Assembly: GCA_017557605.1 (NCBI GenBank)
Contig: JAFYYJ010000005.1
Span: 1-64,000 of the forward strand
Direction of reading: 5' to 3'
From: Salinivirgaceae bacterium
GTDB taxonomy: Bacteria > Bacteroidota > Bacteroidia > Bacteroidales > SZUA-534
Length of the DNA stretch: 64,000 bases
Below the pieces are notes generated by a model, which saw only the letters and a list, made by a program, of their open reading frames with translations, was not told the origin of the DNA and did no database searches. Position numbers and translations under genes: made by a program. Positions 43,982-53,610 of this stretch are shown piece after piece (positions within the stretch are counted from its first letter, which is position 1; every line of letters begins with the position of its first letter).

Positions 43982-45475
43982 ATGAGCGCAAAAATCGGTT
44001 TTGACAACGACAAATATCTGAGCATGCAGTCGGCGCACATTGAGGAGCGCATAAAGGAATTTGGCGACAAACTATATCTGGAGATTGGTGGAAAACTCTT
44101 CGACGACTACCACGCATCGCGTGTGCTTCCTGGCTTCCAGCCCGACTCAAAAATGCAGATGCTTTTGAAGCTGAAAGACAAGATTGAAATTGTCATCGCC
44201 ATTAATTCCGAAGACATTGAAGCCAACAAGATACGGGCCGACTACGGAATAACCTATGACGAGGATGTTTTGCGCCTGATTGACGAATTCAACAGTGTTG
44301 GATTGTTTGTCGGCAGCGTCTGTCTGACAAAATTCAACAAACAACACTCAGCTATCCGCTTCGAAAACAAACTAAAATCGCTCGGTATTGCATCATATCA
44401 CCACTATGTCATTGAAGGATACCCAAATAACATAGGACTGATTGTTTCTGATGAGGGCTACGGCCGCAACGAATATATCCAGACAAGCCGCCCGCTTATT
44501 GTGGTGACTGCTCCTGGTCCCGGCAGCGGCAAACTGGCCACATGCCTGTCGCAGCTTTACCACGAGCACAAACGCGGCATCAACGCCGGATACGCCAAAT
44601 TTGAGACGTTCCCTATTTGGAACATTCCATTGAAACATCCTGTCAATCTTGCTTACGAGGCTGCCACCGCCGACCTTAACGACGTCAACATTATCGACTC
44701 GTTCCACTTTGAGGCCTATGGCGAAACTACAGTCAACTACAACCGCGACGTGGAAGCGTTTTCGGTTCTAAACGCCACGTTTGAAATGATTTACGGGAAA
44801 AGTCCGTACAAGAGTCCTACAGATATGGGCGTGAATATGGCCGGCTACTGCATTGTTGATGACGATGTCTGCAAAGAGGCCTCGAAACACGAGATTATCC
44901 GCCGTTACTACAAATGCCTTTGCGACCGCAAACGCTACGGAGAGAGCAAAGACAACCTGACGAAACTAGAATCGCTGTTGTATCAAGCGCACATAAAGCC
45001 AACTGATTATAAGGTTGTTGACGCGGCACTCAAAAAAGAGGCAGCCACTGGCGGACGCCCCGCTGCAGCCATTGAGTTACCCAACGGCACCATTGTTACC
45101 GGCAAGACAACCGACCTGCTCGGTCCACTCTCTGCAGCATTACTGAATGCCTTGAAGGAACTTGGCAACATCGACCAGTCGTTTAACCTCGTATCGAGAC
45201 TTGCAATAGAGCCTATTCAAACGTTGAAAACCGAATACTTGGGAAGTTCGAACCCGCGTCTGCACACCGACGAGATTCTGATTGCGTTGTCATCGTCAGC
45301 CGCACATAACGAGCTGGCGGAAAGAGCAATGCAGCAATTGCCAAAGCTGAAAGGCTCCACAGCTCACGCTTCCGTAATGGTCAGCTCTGTTGATGAATCA
45401 ACATTCAAAAAATTGGGGATAACTCTAACTTACGAGCCTAAATTCGAACAGACTCGCAACTACCACAAGCATTAA
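43982..45475 (+). CDS. DUF1846 family protein
   Basis: A 497-residue cytosolic protein from the ATG at 43982 (MSAKIGFDNDKYLSMQSAHI); the longer frame adds three residues. It matches the DUF1846 family across its length: KIEIVIAINSEDIEANKIRADYGITYDEDV, VTAPGPGSGKLATCLSQLYHEH (a P-loop-like glycine-rich stretch) and FPIWNIPLKHPVNLAYEAATADL. Family structures exist but a biochemical role is not settled. It is monocistronic. Confidence 0.9.
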   Translation: MSAKIGFDNDKYLSMQSAHIEERIKEFGDKLYLEIGGKLFDDYHASRVLPGFQPDSKMQMLLKLKDKIEIVIAINSEDIEANKIRADYGITYDEDVLRLIDEFNSVGLFVGSVCLTKFNKQHSAIRFENKLKSLGIASYHHYVIEGYPNNIGLIVSDEGYGRNEYIQTSRPLIVVTAPGPGSGKLATCLSQLYHEHKRGINAGYAKFETFPIWNIPLKHPVNLAYEAATADLNDVNIIDSFHFEAYGETTVNYNRDVEAFSVLNATFEMIYGKSPYKSPTDMGVNMAGYCIVDDDVCKEASKHEIIRRYYKCLCDRKRYGESKDNLTKLESLLYQAHIKPTDYKVVDAALKKEAATGGRPAAAIELPNGTIVTGKTTDLLGPLSAALLNALKELGNIDQSFNLVSRLAIEPIQTLKTEYLGSSNPRLHTDEILIALSSSAAHNELAERAMQQLPKLKGSTAHASVMVSSVDESTFKKLGITLTYEPKFEQTRNYHKH

Positions 45476-45526
45476 AAGAAAGGAATGCTATCGCTTGGGG
45501 AATTTTGGGAAGAAGGCGATTTGCTT

Positions 45527-45550
45527 ATAAGCACTTATTGTGCTTATTTT
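45527..45550 (+). terminator. Weak terminator after the DUF1846 gene
   Basis: An 8-bp stem (ATAAGCAC / GTGCTTAT) with a 5-base loop and TTTC after it. The stem is AT-rich, so the call is tentative. Confidence 0.45.
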
Positions 45551-45566
45551 CACAAGAACAACGTGT

Positions 45567-45938
45567 TCAATACGTTCTGACACTCGGTAAGTACGCGTCC
45601 TCCAAGTGCTCGACACTTACAACGTTACCATTATCGTGAAGGACATTTATTATATCGAAACGAGCGTTCTCTTGCCGATTAAATTGACAAACATAGCCAT
45701 CGGCAGCTTTAATAATTAGACTCTGCTTCCTAATGCTAACGGCCTCACTTGGCGACACGATAAAACCAACCGAACGTGTTTTCACCTCAACAAATGCTAT
45801 GGTATCATCTTTTTGAGCAATAATATCCACTTCAAGATGACCAACACGATAATTGCGCTCCAGTATTTTGTAGCCTTTTTCAATCAAAAGATTGGCAGCA
45901 GTATTCTCACCAAGTTCACCTATTTCTCTTTTGGTCAT
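45567..45938 (-). CDS. UPF0102 / YraN-family nuclease-like protein
   Basis: A 123-residue YraN family protein with the restriction-endonuclease-like core: GELGENTAANLLIEKGYKILERNYR, EVDIIAQKDDTIAFVEVKTR (acidic D...EVK metal site) and VSIRKQSLIIKAA. Often linked to DNA uptake or recombination genes, its function is not established. It lies at the distal end of the glycan locus and is probably unrelated to it. Confidence 0.93.
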   Translation of the reverse strand: MTKREIGELGENTAANLLIEKGYKILERNYRVGHLEVDIIAQKDDTIAFVEVKTRSVGFIVSPSEAVSIRKQSLIIKAADGYVCQFNRQENARFDIINVLHDNGNVVSVEHLEDAYLPSVRTY

Positions 45939-45960
45939 TTATTGGGTATTCGGGGATTGA

Positions 45961-47835
45961 TTAATCGCAATTGCAAGTTGCTGAGGCATGACTGCTAGCG
46001 TTTGGCTCAACTTTCTCCTTCACCTCCACAAACGGCAAGAACGACAAGAATGCAAACAACGGGAAACTGAAATGGCTGCTGCCGCTGAACATACTGAAGA
46101 ACATGCAACACAGATACATTATGAAAAAGATGCCCAACTCCTTGCGCCGCTTCCAATAGAGCCACAAACTCATTATCAAGAAGATAACATACACCACTCC
46201 GCCAATAATTCCCGAATAAAGAAATGACGAAATAATTGGATTGTGAGGAAAATCATGGCGATTGGGATTATTATAGAACTTTTCTCCATACCATTCCAAA
46301 TACTTGAATCCCTGACCAAAAATCTTTTGTTGCGTGGTGTAGCGTGTTTGCCAAAGTTCAAGAGCGTATCGCCAGCGGGCTGTGCGGGGGGCTGTAAAAT
46401 AGTTTATCGAATCCTTCGAATAATATTTGTGAATCACACTATCGGGCAGTTGGTCGACATAACGAGGAAGGCCGGTAGTGTCATCACAAGTCATACAGAT
46501 ATCTTTTACTTCAATCGTGGAGCCGGCTTGTAATGCATTCAAAAAACAAATTGGATTCATTTGTTCTTCTTGAAATTTATAAGATACCGAACATCTATAC
46601 CAAATACTGTCAATCGGTTCTATCATTTTAGGCAAATTACGCTTATAGCCATCACCTTCATATACCATCCAACCTACAAAAAAAGGATTTGACGGACCTT
46701 CTAAAACTCTATAAACAAATGATATCTTATATGTCACATTATTATGATAAACAATTGGACGACCTTTATAATACACTTGCCAATAACCATTAGAGCACCC
46801 CCTTGAAATTCGGATAACATTGTTTCCACATTCATCTTGAATTAATCCAAAATAAAGGCAATCATAATCAGTTCTAATCGGTCTCCAAGCATCAAGTCCA
46901 TGCCTTTGTAAATCACCATTAAAGAACAGATTGTTAGTATCGGTCATAACTTGTTTGGAATAATACTTTCCACACTGTTTTATATTGAATTCCGGAAACG
47001 ATTCTTCTCTATCTAGAAACGTATGCAATTTGTAATACCTGTTTTTTAAATTAATCGGCATATCTGGGAGGTATTCAAAAAACGCCGAAGCGGCAAACAA
47101 ACCTATTACAAATACTAGCAATAATGAACTATTATAAAGAAAGACCTTTCTATATTCACTTTTTTTTAACACTGTGATTATTACCAACAAAATCAAAACA
47201 AGAGAAACATACAAGACATATGCTCGACGAGAAATACTTGCACCAATATTGATAATTGATATTAATACAATAATAAAAACCGAAACTTTTTGAATTTTAC
47301 GTTGCTGAAATAACCATGCCGACAAAACTAGAACTACAATAAAAAGCGACGAATAGAAATTATTATCCCTAACCAACGGGAAACCATCACCTTCAAAAAA
47401 CACGTTATAAAACGATAATGATATTCCTACCATTGATAACACGAAGCGTATAATTGCAATGCAACCAGCAAAAACTATAAGCCTCACAATCCATTTCAAA
47501 AATGCATCAGATTTATCATCGGCATAATATAATTTTGAGAATAGTATAAAATATACCATAAATACAATGTTCACGCTTTCTTTTACAACATTGCTTAATG
47601 GCGAAAAATGTATAAAAAACAACAAGAGCACCAACGAAGGCAACAACATCATCTTATTATGAGGTCTTACAACACCTTGTTTAAACAACATATACATCGT
47701 GTACAAGAAACACGGTACAAGTGTTAGAAAAAACAAATACTTATAGCCTATAAACACTGTGCGGCAAAAAAATAATGCCATACAAAGAGGCATTATTTTT
47801 TCAATATGTTTTGATTTTTTATTCTGCATGGACAA
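45961..47835 (-). CDS. O-antigen ligase-like membrane protein with a carbohydrate-binding-like insert
   Basis: A 624-residue polytopic protein of the O-antigen ligase/Wzy family. About ten membrane helices lie in the first 260 residues and two to three at 540-605. PHNPIISSFLYSGIIGG near 530-546 is the family's conserved His region. Between, the large periplasmic loop (260-530) contains about 150 residues (301-450) that read like a carbohydrate-binding jelly roll (LFFNGDLQ, VIRISRG, YKISFVYRVLEG, WYRCSVSYKF, IEVKDICM). Such an insert is unusual for a ligase. It likely joins the finished glycan to its acceptor or polymerises it. The gene is AT-rich. Confidence 0.8.
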   Translation of the reverse strand: MSMQNKKSKHIEKIMPLCMALFFCRTVFIGYKYLFFLTLVPCFLYTMYMLFKQGVVRPHNKMMLLPSLVLLLFFIHFSPLSNVVKESVNIVFMVYFILFSKLYYADDKSDAFLKWIVRLIVFAGCIAIIRFVLSMVGISLSFYNVFFEGDGFPLVRDNNFYSSLFIVVLVLSAWLFQQRKIQKVSVFIIVLISIINIGASISRRAYVLYVSLVLILLVIITVLKKSEYRKVFLYNSSLLLVFVIGLFAASAFFEYLPDMPINLKNRYYKLHTFLDREESFPEFNIKQCGKYYSKQVMTDTNNLFFNGDLQRHGLDAWRPIRTDYDCLYFGLIQDECGNNVIRISRGCSNGYWQVYYKGRPIVYHNNVTYKISFVYRVLEGPSNPFFVGWMVYEGDGYKRNLPKMIEPIDSIWYRCSVSYKFQEEQMNPICFLNALQAGSTIEVKDICMTCDDTTGLPRYVDQLPDSVIHKYYSKDSINYFTAPRTARWRYALELWQTRYTTQQKIFGQGFKYLEWYGEKFYNNPNRHDFPHNPIISSFLYSGIIGGVVYVIFLIMSLWLYWKRRKELGIFFIMYLCCMFFSMFSGSSHFSFPLFAFLSFLPFVEVKEKVEPNASSHASATCNCD

Positions 47836-47937
47836 CCTAAATAAACTCTTTTCAGCATACTAACCATTACTTTCTGCTCATGCTTATCTATAATTTAGTT
47901 TAACCCGTTAACAAATAAAATTGTATAATTCCAACAT

Positions 47938-48978
47938 TTACAAATGTCTCACCAAATCCTTCGCCTTCTGATACTCCTGAGGATTACCAATATCTATCCA
48001 CGTGCCGTTTAGCGGATAACGGATAACCTTTTTATCGTCCAAAATCAACTTTTCTATCAAATCCGTCGCATTAAAAAACTGATTATCAGGAATCTCATTC
48101 AACGCACGGCGTTTGATGAGGTATATGCCAGCGTTGGCGTAATAATTGTATTGCGGCTTTTCCAACAGACCTTTGATGTCGCGTCCTTCCAAATCCAAAA
48201 TGCCGTATGGTATTGATATATTGTACGGCACAGCAGCAACTGACATTTCTGCGTCGTTCGACTTAAAATGAAGATAAAAATCCTCATAATCAATATTAGT
48301 GAATAGATCACTGTTCATTACCAAAATGGTGTCGTTATAGAATGTATCCACAAATTTCACAGAACCTATCGTGCCAAGGAATTTTGGCTCTCGGAAACAA
48401 TTGACCTTAATACTGTCGCGGGGAGCGGAAAAATGCTCCTCAATCTGTTCTTTCAAATAATTGACTGTAACAGATATATGCTTGATTCCATATGAAATCA
48501 GACGGTCAATGTTATGGTCGATTATAGATTTATCTCCTACAGGGAGTAACGGCTTCGGAGTTTTTTCTGTAAGAGGACGAAGTCTTTCTCCCTTACCTCC
48601 AGCCATCAATACTGCATCAATCGGTAGTCTTGTTTTATATTTATAGAGGTCAATGATATCTACAATGTGCATATTATCATCAAGAACAGGAACGAGTTTC
48701 ATTTGCAACTCTTTTTGCCGCTTGATTTTCTCTACATTGTCAATATCATTTAATGACATATACTTGAATTGTCGGTGCATTACTTTTTCTGTCTTATCGT
48801 TGACGGAAGCACCGGCAATCAACGCCCGTCTTGAATCTCCATCTGTAAGAGTTCCAACCATACAATTATTGTCATCAACGACAAAAAGTACCATAGGACC
48901 TTCTTGAATAGCGTTAATTTGCATTAACGCTTTCAGAAGTGTCTTATCTTGATGGATTATATGTGTTTGAATTACCAT
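47938..48978 (-). CDS. PtmE-like CBS-nucleotidyltransferase (GlcN/GlcNAc-1-P guanylyltransferase)
   Basis: A 346-residue protein with two CBS domains (about 1-115, FVVDDNNCMVGTLTDGDSRRAL) and a sugar-1-phosphate nucleotidyltransferase domain (about 122-346). The latter has LMAGGKGERLRPLTEKTPKPLLPVGDK, VNYLKEQIEEHF, and a C-terminal GTWIDIGNP. This is the domain order of Campylobacter PtmE, which makes the GDP-activated glucosamine used for legionaminic acid. In this locus it would supply GDP-sugar to LegB. GTP versus other NTP use is inferred from the context. It starts 5 bases after the amidotransferase stop. Confidence 0.82.
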   Translation of the reverse strand: MVIQTHIIHQDKTLLKALMQINAIQEGPMVLFVVDDNNCMVGTLTDGDSRRALIAGASVNDKTEKVMHRQFKYMSLNDIDNVEKIKRQKELQMKLVPVLDDNMHIVDIIDLYKYKTRLPIDAVLMAGGKGERLRPLTEKTPKPLLPVGDKSIIDHNIDRLISYGIKHISVTVNYLKEQIEEHFSAPRDSIKVNCFREPKFLGTIGSVKFVDTFYNDTILVMNSDLFTNIDYEDFYLHFKSNDAEMSVAAVPYNISIPYGILDLEGRDIKGLLEKPQYNYYANAGIYLIKRRALNEIPDNQFFNATDLIEKLILDDKKVIRYPLNGTWIDIGNPQEYQKAKDLVRHL

Positions 48979-48983
48979 TCAGA

Positions 48984-50096
48984 TTATCTTTCGACTTTTT
49001 TAAGAACCCATTTATCCAATGAGTTCTTTTCAAACAAGTCTGTATTATAAAGATTGTCCATTATCTTCCAAAATTCACGTTCTGAATAACCTAGGAACTC
49101 ACAAAACTCACGAACAGAACGTGGATCAAGATTACCATCATGCGCATCAATAAGTTTGAATCCTTCTTCACGCGATATCATACCATATCTTACCATACGA
49201 GACGCATAGTCTGTAGCAGATGCATGTCCAAATTTTGGATACTTTAACCATGAATGTACCAAATATGCCGGTGTATCAACCTGATCAAATTGTTCCACAT
49301 GATGTGTTCGAATCCATTCGTGAGTCAGGTCATGGAAACCAAATTTCTTTGCAAGTTCGTAGTTCTTGAAACTATTCCATGGTGTAAAATAACTTATGTA
49401 GATAGGATCTAGTTTGGCGAGTTCCTCTTGTGAAGGGGGGGCGAAAAAATTAAGATCTTTCTTACTAATGCCACAAGCCTCAATAATCTCTTCATCTGGA
49501 ATACCGCTTCCAACGCCATTATTAATCTGATCTCGTGCGGAATATGTTTCAATACCATCTACACCACCATATTCCCAGCCCACATTTTCACCATAAACTA
49601 ACAGGGGTGTATTAAATTTCAATGCCATCCAGAGAGGATATGTATAAATATAACGATCTACAAAATATGTCGGTTTTCCATATTTTTCAAAAGTATATTT
49701 CATAACCTTTTTTTGTGCCTTAATATTCGGATTAAGAATTACCAAATCACAACCAAAAGCTTCTGAAATATTTTTAATATTATGTTTACCTGCTTCCGTC
49801 ATAGGAAAGTTATCCGCGGCAGAAACCAAAAGTGGATTCATGTGCATAACTTCTTTCATCAAGTAAGTTTGGAAATGAGAATCCTTACCGCCACTGACTG
49901 CAATCATACAATCATAACCATTGGGTCCATTCATTCCGCGATATTTGGCACAAATAGTTTCAAACTCCTTCCAACGAGCATTCCAGTCTACTTTTGCTCG
50001 ATGTTCATAACTGCGACATGCGGAACATACGCCTTCTTCATCAAACTTGATACCGGGTCGTGTATCCGGCATACAACACTTTTTGCAATACTTCAT
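48984..50096 (-). CDS. PseA/WbpG-type N-acetyl sugar amidotransferase
   Basis: A 370-residue ATP-pyrophosphatase-fold enzyme. An N-terminal zinc-type knuckle (Cys4, Cys7, then Cys24, Cys27) is followed by the PP-loop SGGKDS at 68-73. ENVGWEYGG and SWLKYPKFGHASATDYASR are conserved in the family. PseA, WbpG and Campylobacter PtmG convert an N-acetyl group on a sugar to acetamidino, using ammonia from a glutaminase subunit in WbpG's case. Its place beside the legionaminic genes suggests an acetamidino-legionaminic derivative. No hisH/hisF-type glutaminase gene is in the window. Confidence 0.88.
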   Translation of the reverse strand: MKYCKKCCMPDTRPGIKFDEEGVCSACRSYEHRAKVDWNARWKEFETICAKYRGMNGPNGYDCMIAVSGGKDSHFQTYLMKEVMHMNPLLVSAADNFPMTEAGKHNIKNISEAFGCDLVILNPNIKAQKKVMKYTFEKYGKPTYFVDRYIYTYPLWMALKFNTPLLVYGENVGWEYGGVDGIETYSARDQINNGVGSGIPDEEIIEACGISKKDLNFFAPPSQEELAKLDPIYISYFTPWNSFKNYELAKKFGFHDLTHEWIRTHHVEQFDQVDTPAYLVHSWLKYPKFGHASATDYASRMVRYGMISREEGFKLIDAHDGNLDPRSVREFCEFLGYSEREFWKIMDNLYNTDLFEKNSLDKWVLKKVER

Positions 50097-50127
50097 ACAA
50101 TAAAATATTAAAGATTTGTATTTATAA

Positions 50128-50814
50128 CTATTTTTTTTCTCTCGTTATCATTTCTGCCATTTTCCAATCCCACATTGTATCTAAATCGAAGGACGACAAA
50201 TCATCCATTACATATTTTATCCTTTTTTGCATTTTGTGCATATGAGTTGTTTTCAATACTGAAGCGTTCATTACATAAATGGCTCCATTATATTCATACA
50301 CTTTTGGTGCATCTTGCCTTCTAAAGATATTGCCATCACCTTTGCAAATATTCAGAAATCCTTCTCGATTTTCTTCGAAAACACAATAATAAGGGTTAGC
50401 TGCACATTCCTTAACAGAGACAACCATGTCAACATCTTTCCTATAAAGTTCTAATGCTTCTTTCACCTGTTGTGGTGTACGGAACGGAGATGTGTTTTGT
50501 AAAAGAACAACTCTATCATAATAAACACCTTTTTTCTCATAGAAATCGAGTGCGTGAAGTAACACTTCGTAAGTGCCCGCAGCATCTGTTGCCAATTCTG
50601 CAGGGCGCACAAAAGGTACTTGAAGCCCGTATTGTTCAACAACAGAGATAATCTCTGCATCATCTGTCGACACACAAATATCAACGTCTGAACATATTGC
50701 TCGGGCACAATCTATCGTATAATAAATCAGCGGCTTCCCATCAAACAACTTAATGTTTTTTCTGGGAATACCTTTGCTGCCGCCCCTTGCAGGTATGATT
50801 ACAAGTGTATTCAT
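50128..50814 (-). CDS. CMP-nonulosonate cytidylyltransferase (LegF/NeuA-like)
   Basis: A 228-residue cytidylyltransferase. Signature IIPARGGSKGIPRKNIK at residues 6-22, VSTDDAEI, PFVRPAELATD and QNTSPFRTPQQV. It activates the nonulosonic acid as CMP-sugar; sequence alone does not separate sialic from legionaminic substrates, but the LegB and LegC genes beside it argue for legionaminic acid. Its ATG overlaps the LegG stop by four bases. Confidence 0.9.
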   Translation of the reverse strand: MNTLVIIPARGGSKGIPRKNIKLFDGKPLIYYTIDCARAICSDVDICVSTDDAEIISVVEQYGLQVPFVRPAELATDAAGTYEVLLHALDFYEKKGVYYDRVVLLQNTSPFRTPQQVKEALELYRKDVDMVVSVKECAANPYYCVFEENREGFLNICKGDGNIFRRQDAPKVYEYNGAIYVMNASVLKTTHMHKMQKRIKYVMDDLSSFDLDTMWDWKMAEMITREKK

Positions 50815-51971
50815 ATATCGTAAAAATGTTTTTTCACAAGATTATCCAACGGATATTTTGCAATGACGTCGAATATGTTTTGCAATGTGTCTGCCTTTTC
50901 GTATGGATTTTTGGCGGTGGCGGCTGCGTGTCTGAAATCATTTGACAATGCTTTTTGCAGTCCTGACTTTATGTCCTCGAATGTTGCCGCTACATCAACA
51001 ACGCTTTCGCCTCGGGCGCGTCCTTTCTGACGGTCGCCGATGTTCAATGTCGGAATCCCAAACGACGGTGCCTCCACCAATCCGCTCGACGAATTGCCGA
51101 TTACTGCCGTGGCATATCTCAACGCCGAATAATAGCGTTTTTTGCCTAACGAGGTTACTGCCAACGCCTTGCCAGCGTGTTTGTTGACATAATCTTTCAC
51201 TTTTGCAACAATTATCCGGCCGTCGGTATCGGAATTTGGCAGCGTAAACAGCAACTGATATTCATCGTTGATTTCCTCCAACGCCTTCAACAAGTAGTCG
51301 CACTGAACCGCCGCCGTGGAATTTTCCATCGTGACGGGGTGGAATGTTATCAGCAAAAACTTTTTGCCAAGGCTGAAATCCAAACTTTGTTCGAGTTCTA
51401 AGAGCGGCATTGCGGCTTCGTTCCTTATATTGTCAACGCCAAGCGAACCCACATAAAACACTCTGTCAGGCTGTTCGCCCATTTGAATAATGCGTTTGCG
51501 GTATTCTTCGGTGCTTGTGAAATGCAGGCAACTCATTTTGGTGATTGCGTGGCGTATCGAATCGTCGTATGCGCCCTCGGTGATTTCGCCGCCGTAAAGG
51601 TGCGCCACCGGTATTTTGTAAATCAGGCACGACTGCGCCGCCGCCAACATCTCATAGCGGTCGCCAAGAATCACAGCCAAATCAGGTTTCAAATCCTCCA
51701 AGGCGTCGGCGAAACCAATCGTCGCCAATCCCATAGATTTCAACGTGCCGTTAGCGGTGTCGGACGAGAGAAGCATCTCCACTTTCTTGTTGATTGCAAA
51801 ACCGTCCGCCTCTATCTCCTTGTATGTCAATCCGAACTCTGGCGAGAGGTGCATATTGGTGGCAACTATTTGAATCTCCAAATCTTGCGACGCCTTCACC
51901 ATCTGCATCAGGCGGCTCATAATGCCGTATTCTGCGCGTGTTCCTGTAAAAAAACAGATTCTGCGTTTCAT
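50811..51971 (-). CDS. Hydrolysing UDP/GDP-sugar 2-epimerase (LegG/NeuC-like)
   Basis: A 386-residue protein from the ATG at 51971, where MKRRICFFTGTRAEYG begins; the longer frame overlaps legI and has no homology. Landmarks are TGTRAEYG, ILGDRYEMLAAA, HLYGGEITEGAYDDSIRHAITKMS, GNSSSGLVEAPSFGIPTLNIGDRQKGR. It releases the nucleotide and inverts C2 of the amino sugar, giving the mannosamine-type precursor. The choice of LegG rests on context. It overlaps legI by four bases. Confidence 0.9.
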   Translation of the reverse strand: MKRRICFFTGTRAEYGIMSRLMQMVKASQDLEIQIVATNMHLSPEFGLTYKEIEADGFAINKKVEMLLSSDTANGTLKSMGLATIGFADALEDLKPDLAVILGDRYEMLAAAQSCLIYKIPVAHLYGGEITEGAYDDSIRHAITKMSCLHFTSTEEYRKRIIQMGEQPDRVFYVGSLGVDNIRNEAAMPLLELEQSLDFSLGKKFLLITFHPVTMENSTAAVQCDYLLKALEEINDEYQLLFTLPNSDTDGRIIVAKVKDYVNKHAGKALAVTSLGKKRYYSALRYATAVIGNSSSGLVEAPSFGIPTLNIGDRQKGRARGESVVDVAATFEDIKSGLQKALSNDFRHAAATAKNPYEKADTLQNIFDVIAKYPLDNLVKKHFYDI

Positions 51972-52978
51972 AATTCGATGAGTTCGTCTGTTGCGAAATC
52001 GCGTTTTGCCTTCTGTCCCAAAACCTCCTCCCAACGCATCGGCGAAATGCCGTCGCTGGGACGTTTTACGGTGAGGTTTTCGGTGGTGAAAATGTCGCCT
52101 TGCTTGATGTTTGAAGCGGCAACAATGCTTTTGCGGGCGATTGCGATGTTTTTGCGCTCCGATTCCGAAACTGTCTTATGCCCGGAGCCGAGAGCAAGTT
52201 CAATGTTTCTGATTGCCGAAACCATTGCTTTGAGTTCGTGCGGTTCGAGCGACGCCTTGTGGTCGGGTCCCTCCATATTTCGGTCGAGGGTGAAATGTTT
52301 TTCGATGATTTCTGCGCCCAACGCCACCGCCGCAATCGGAACTTCGATGCCGTTTGTGTGGTCGGAATAACCAACACGCACTCCAAAACGCTCTTTCAAC
52401 TCGTTCATTGCCAAAAGGTTGACATCCTTGAACGGTGTAGGATATTCTGTATTGCAATGCAATATTGATATTTTGTCCTTGCTCAATCCGTTGTCCATCA
52501 ACACCTTCAACGCCGCGCTGATATCTTCAATTTCGCACATTCCCGTCGAAAGTATCACCGGCTCGCCAAACTGTGCAATCTTTTTCAGATACGGATAGTT
52601 TGTGATTTCGCCAGAGGGAATTTTCCAAAGTCCGATATTTATTGAATGAAGATAATCAATGCTTTCAAAGTCAAAAGCCGTGGAGAAGAACTTGATATTT
52701 TTTTTGTTGCAATATTCAATTAATTGATTGTGGTCGGAATCTGACAACTCCAACTTTTTAAGCATTGACAATTGACTGTCATTGTCAGAATTATTAAGAT
52801 TTTTCTTTTGGTAATCGGCTTGTTTTGCGGACTTTGAAACCAATTTTTCTGATTTAAAAGTCTGAAACTTAATAATATCGACACCTGCTTCAACGGCTTT
52901 GTCTATCAATTGCTTGGCAATTTCGATTGACCCATTGTGATTGACACCTGCCTCTGCAATTATCAAAACGTGCTTCAT
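51968..52978 (-). CDS. Legionaminic/N-acetylneuraminic acid synthase (LegI/NeuB-like)
   Basis: A 336-residue NeuB family enzyme: TIM barrel (1-270) with AEAGVNHNGSIEIAKQLID, IKFQTFKSEKLV, WKIPSGEITNYPYLKKIA, VGYSDHT and IIEKHFTLDRNMEGPDHKASLEP, then a C-terminal SAF antifreeze-like domain (280-336). It condenses the hexosamine with phosphoenolpyruvate. The PSGEITN stretch is more like legionaminate than sialate synthases as I recall them, which agrees with the neighbouring legB and legC. Cytosolic. Confidence 0.92.
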   Translation of the reverse strand: MKHVLIIAEAGVNHNGSIEIAKQLIDKAVEAGVDIIKFQTFKSEKLVSKSAKQADYQKKNLNNSDNDSQLSMLKKLELSDSDHNQLIEYCNKKNIKFFSTAFDFESIDYLHSINIGLWKIPSGEITNYPYLKKIAQFGEPVILSTGMCEIEDISAALKVLMDNGLSKDKISILHCNTEYPTPFKDVNLLAMNELKERFGVRVGYSDHTNGIEVPIAAVALGAEIIEKHFTLDRNMEGPDHKASLEPHELKAMVSAIRNIELALGSGHKTVSESERKNIAIARKSIVAASNIKQGDIFTTENLTVKRPSDGISPMRWEEVLGQKAKRDFATDELIEL

Positions 52979-53610
52979 TTCTCTTTAATTTTCAAAATGG
53001 CAGGATTGCCAGAATATAATCCTTTGACCTTGATTGATTTTCTCACAAAAGAACCAGCCCCAACAATAATGTCATCATTTATTGTAATGCAATTAGACAG
53101 TACTGATTGACTACCAATAAAGCAATTATTCCCCACGTCACATTCACCGTTTACCATCGTTCCTGTCGAAACGTGACAGAAATCGCCAATCTTCACATCG
53201 TGCTCGATATTTGCCAAAGTATTTATTATACAATTACTACCGACACAAGCCCCAGCATTTACAAAAGCTTTATGCATAACCACTGTTCCTTCACCTATGG
53301 TTGCGTATTTGCTTACATAGGCATCGGAAGCAATGATAGTTGCCAATTTTCCTCCTACATTTTGTACTAATTGTGCAAGTTTATGACGCAAAGTTGATGA
53401 CTTGATTTGCCCTACTGTAATCACAAACTCCGCCTTATCCACATACTGTGGAATATCATCATCTACACCAATAACTTTATAATCTAACACCCGTGTGCCA
53501 ACCAATTCTGGCTTGTCCAAAATTCCCAATATAGTATATCCAGCACTTTCTGCAACATCTATTACAGACTTGCAATGTCCGCCGCCACCAATGAGGATGA
53601 GATGTTTCAT
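52975..53610 (-). CDS. NeuD/PglD-type acetyltransferase (LegH-like)
   Basis: A 211-residue protein. The N-terminal Rossmann part (1-75) begins LILIGGGGHCKSVIDVAE; the C-terminal left-handed beta-helix is made of hexapeptide repeats (ATIGEGTVVMHKAFVNAGACVG, IGDFCHVSTGTMVNG). PglD and LegH of this type N-acetylate the 4-amino group made by LegC; NeuD of this type may O-acetylate instead. The cluster makes the LegH role likely. It overlaps both neighbours by four bases. Confidence 0.85.
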   Translation of the reverse strand: MKHLILIGGGGHCKSVIDVAESAGYTILGILDKPELVGTRVLDYKVIGVDDDIPQYVDKAEFVITVGQIKSSTLRHKLAQLVQNVGGKLATIIASDAYVSKYATIGEGTVVMHKAFVNAGACVGSNCIINTLANIEHDVKIGDFCHVSTGTMVNGECDVGNNCFIGSQSVLSNCITINDDIIVGAGSFVRKSIKVKGLYSGNPAILKIKEK

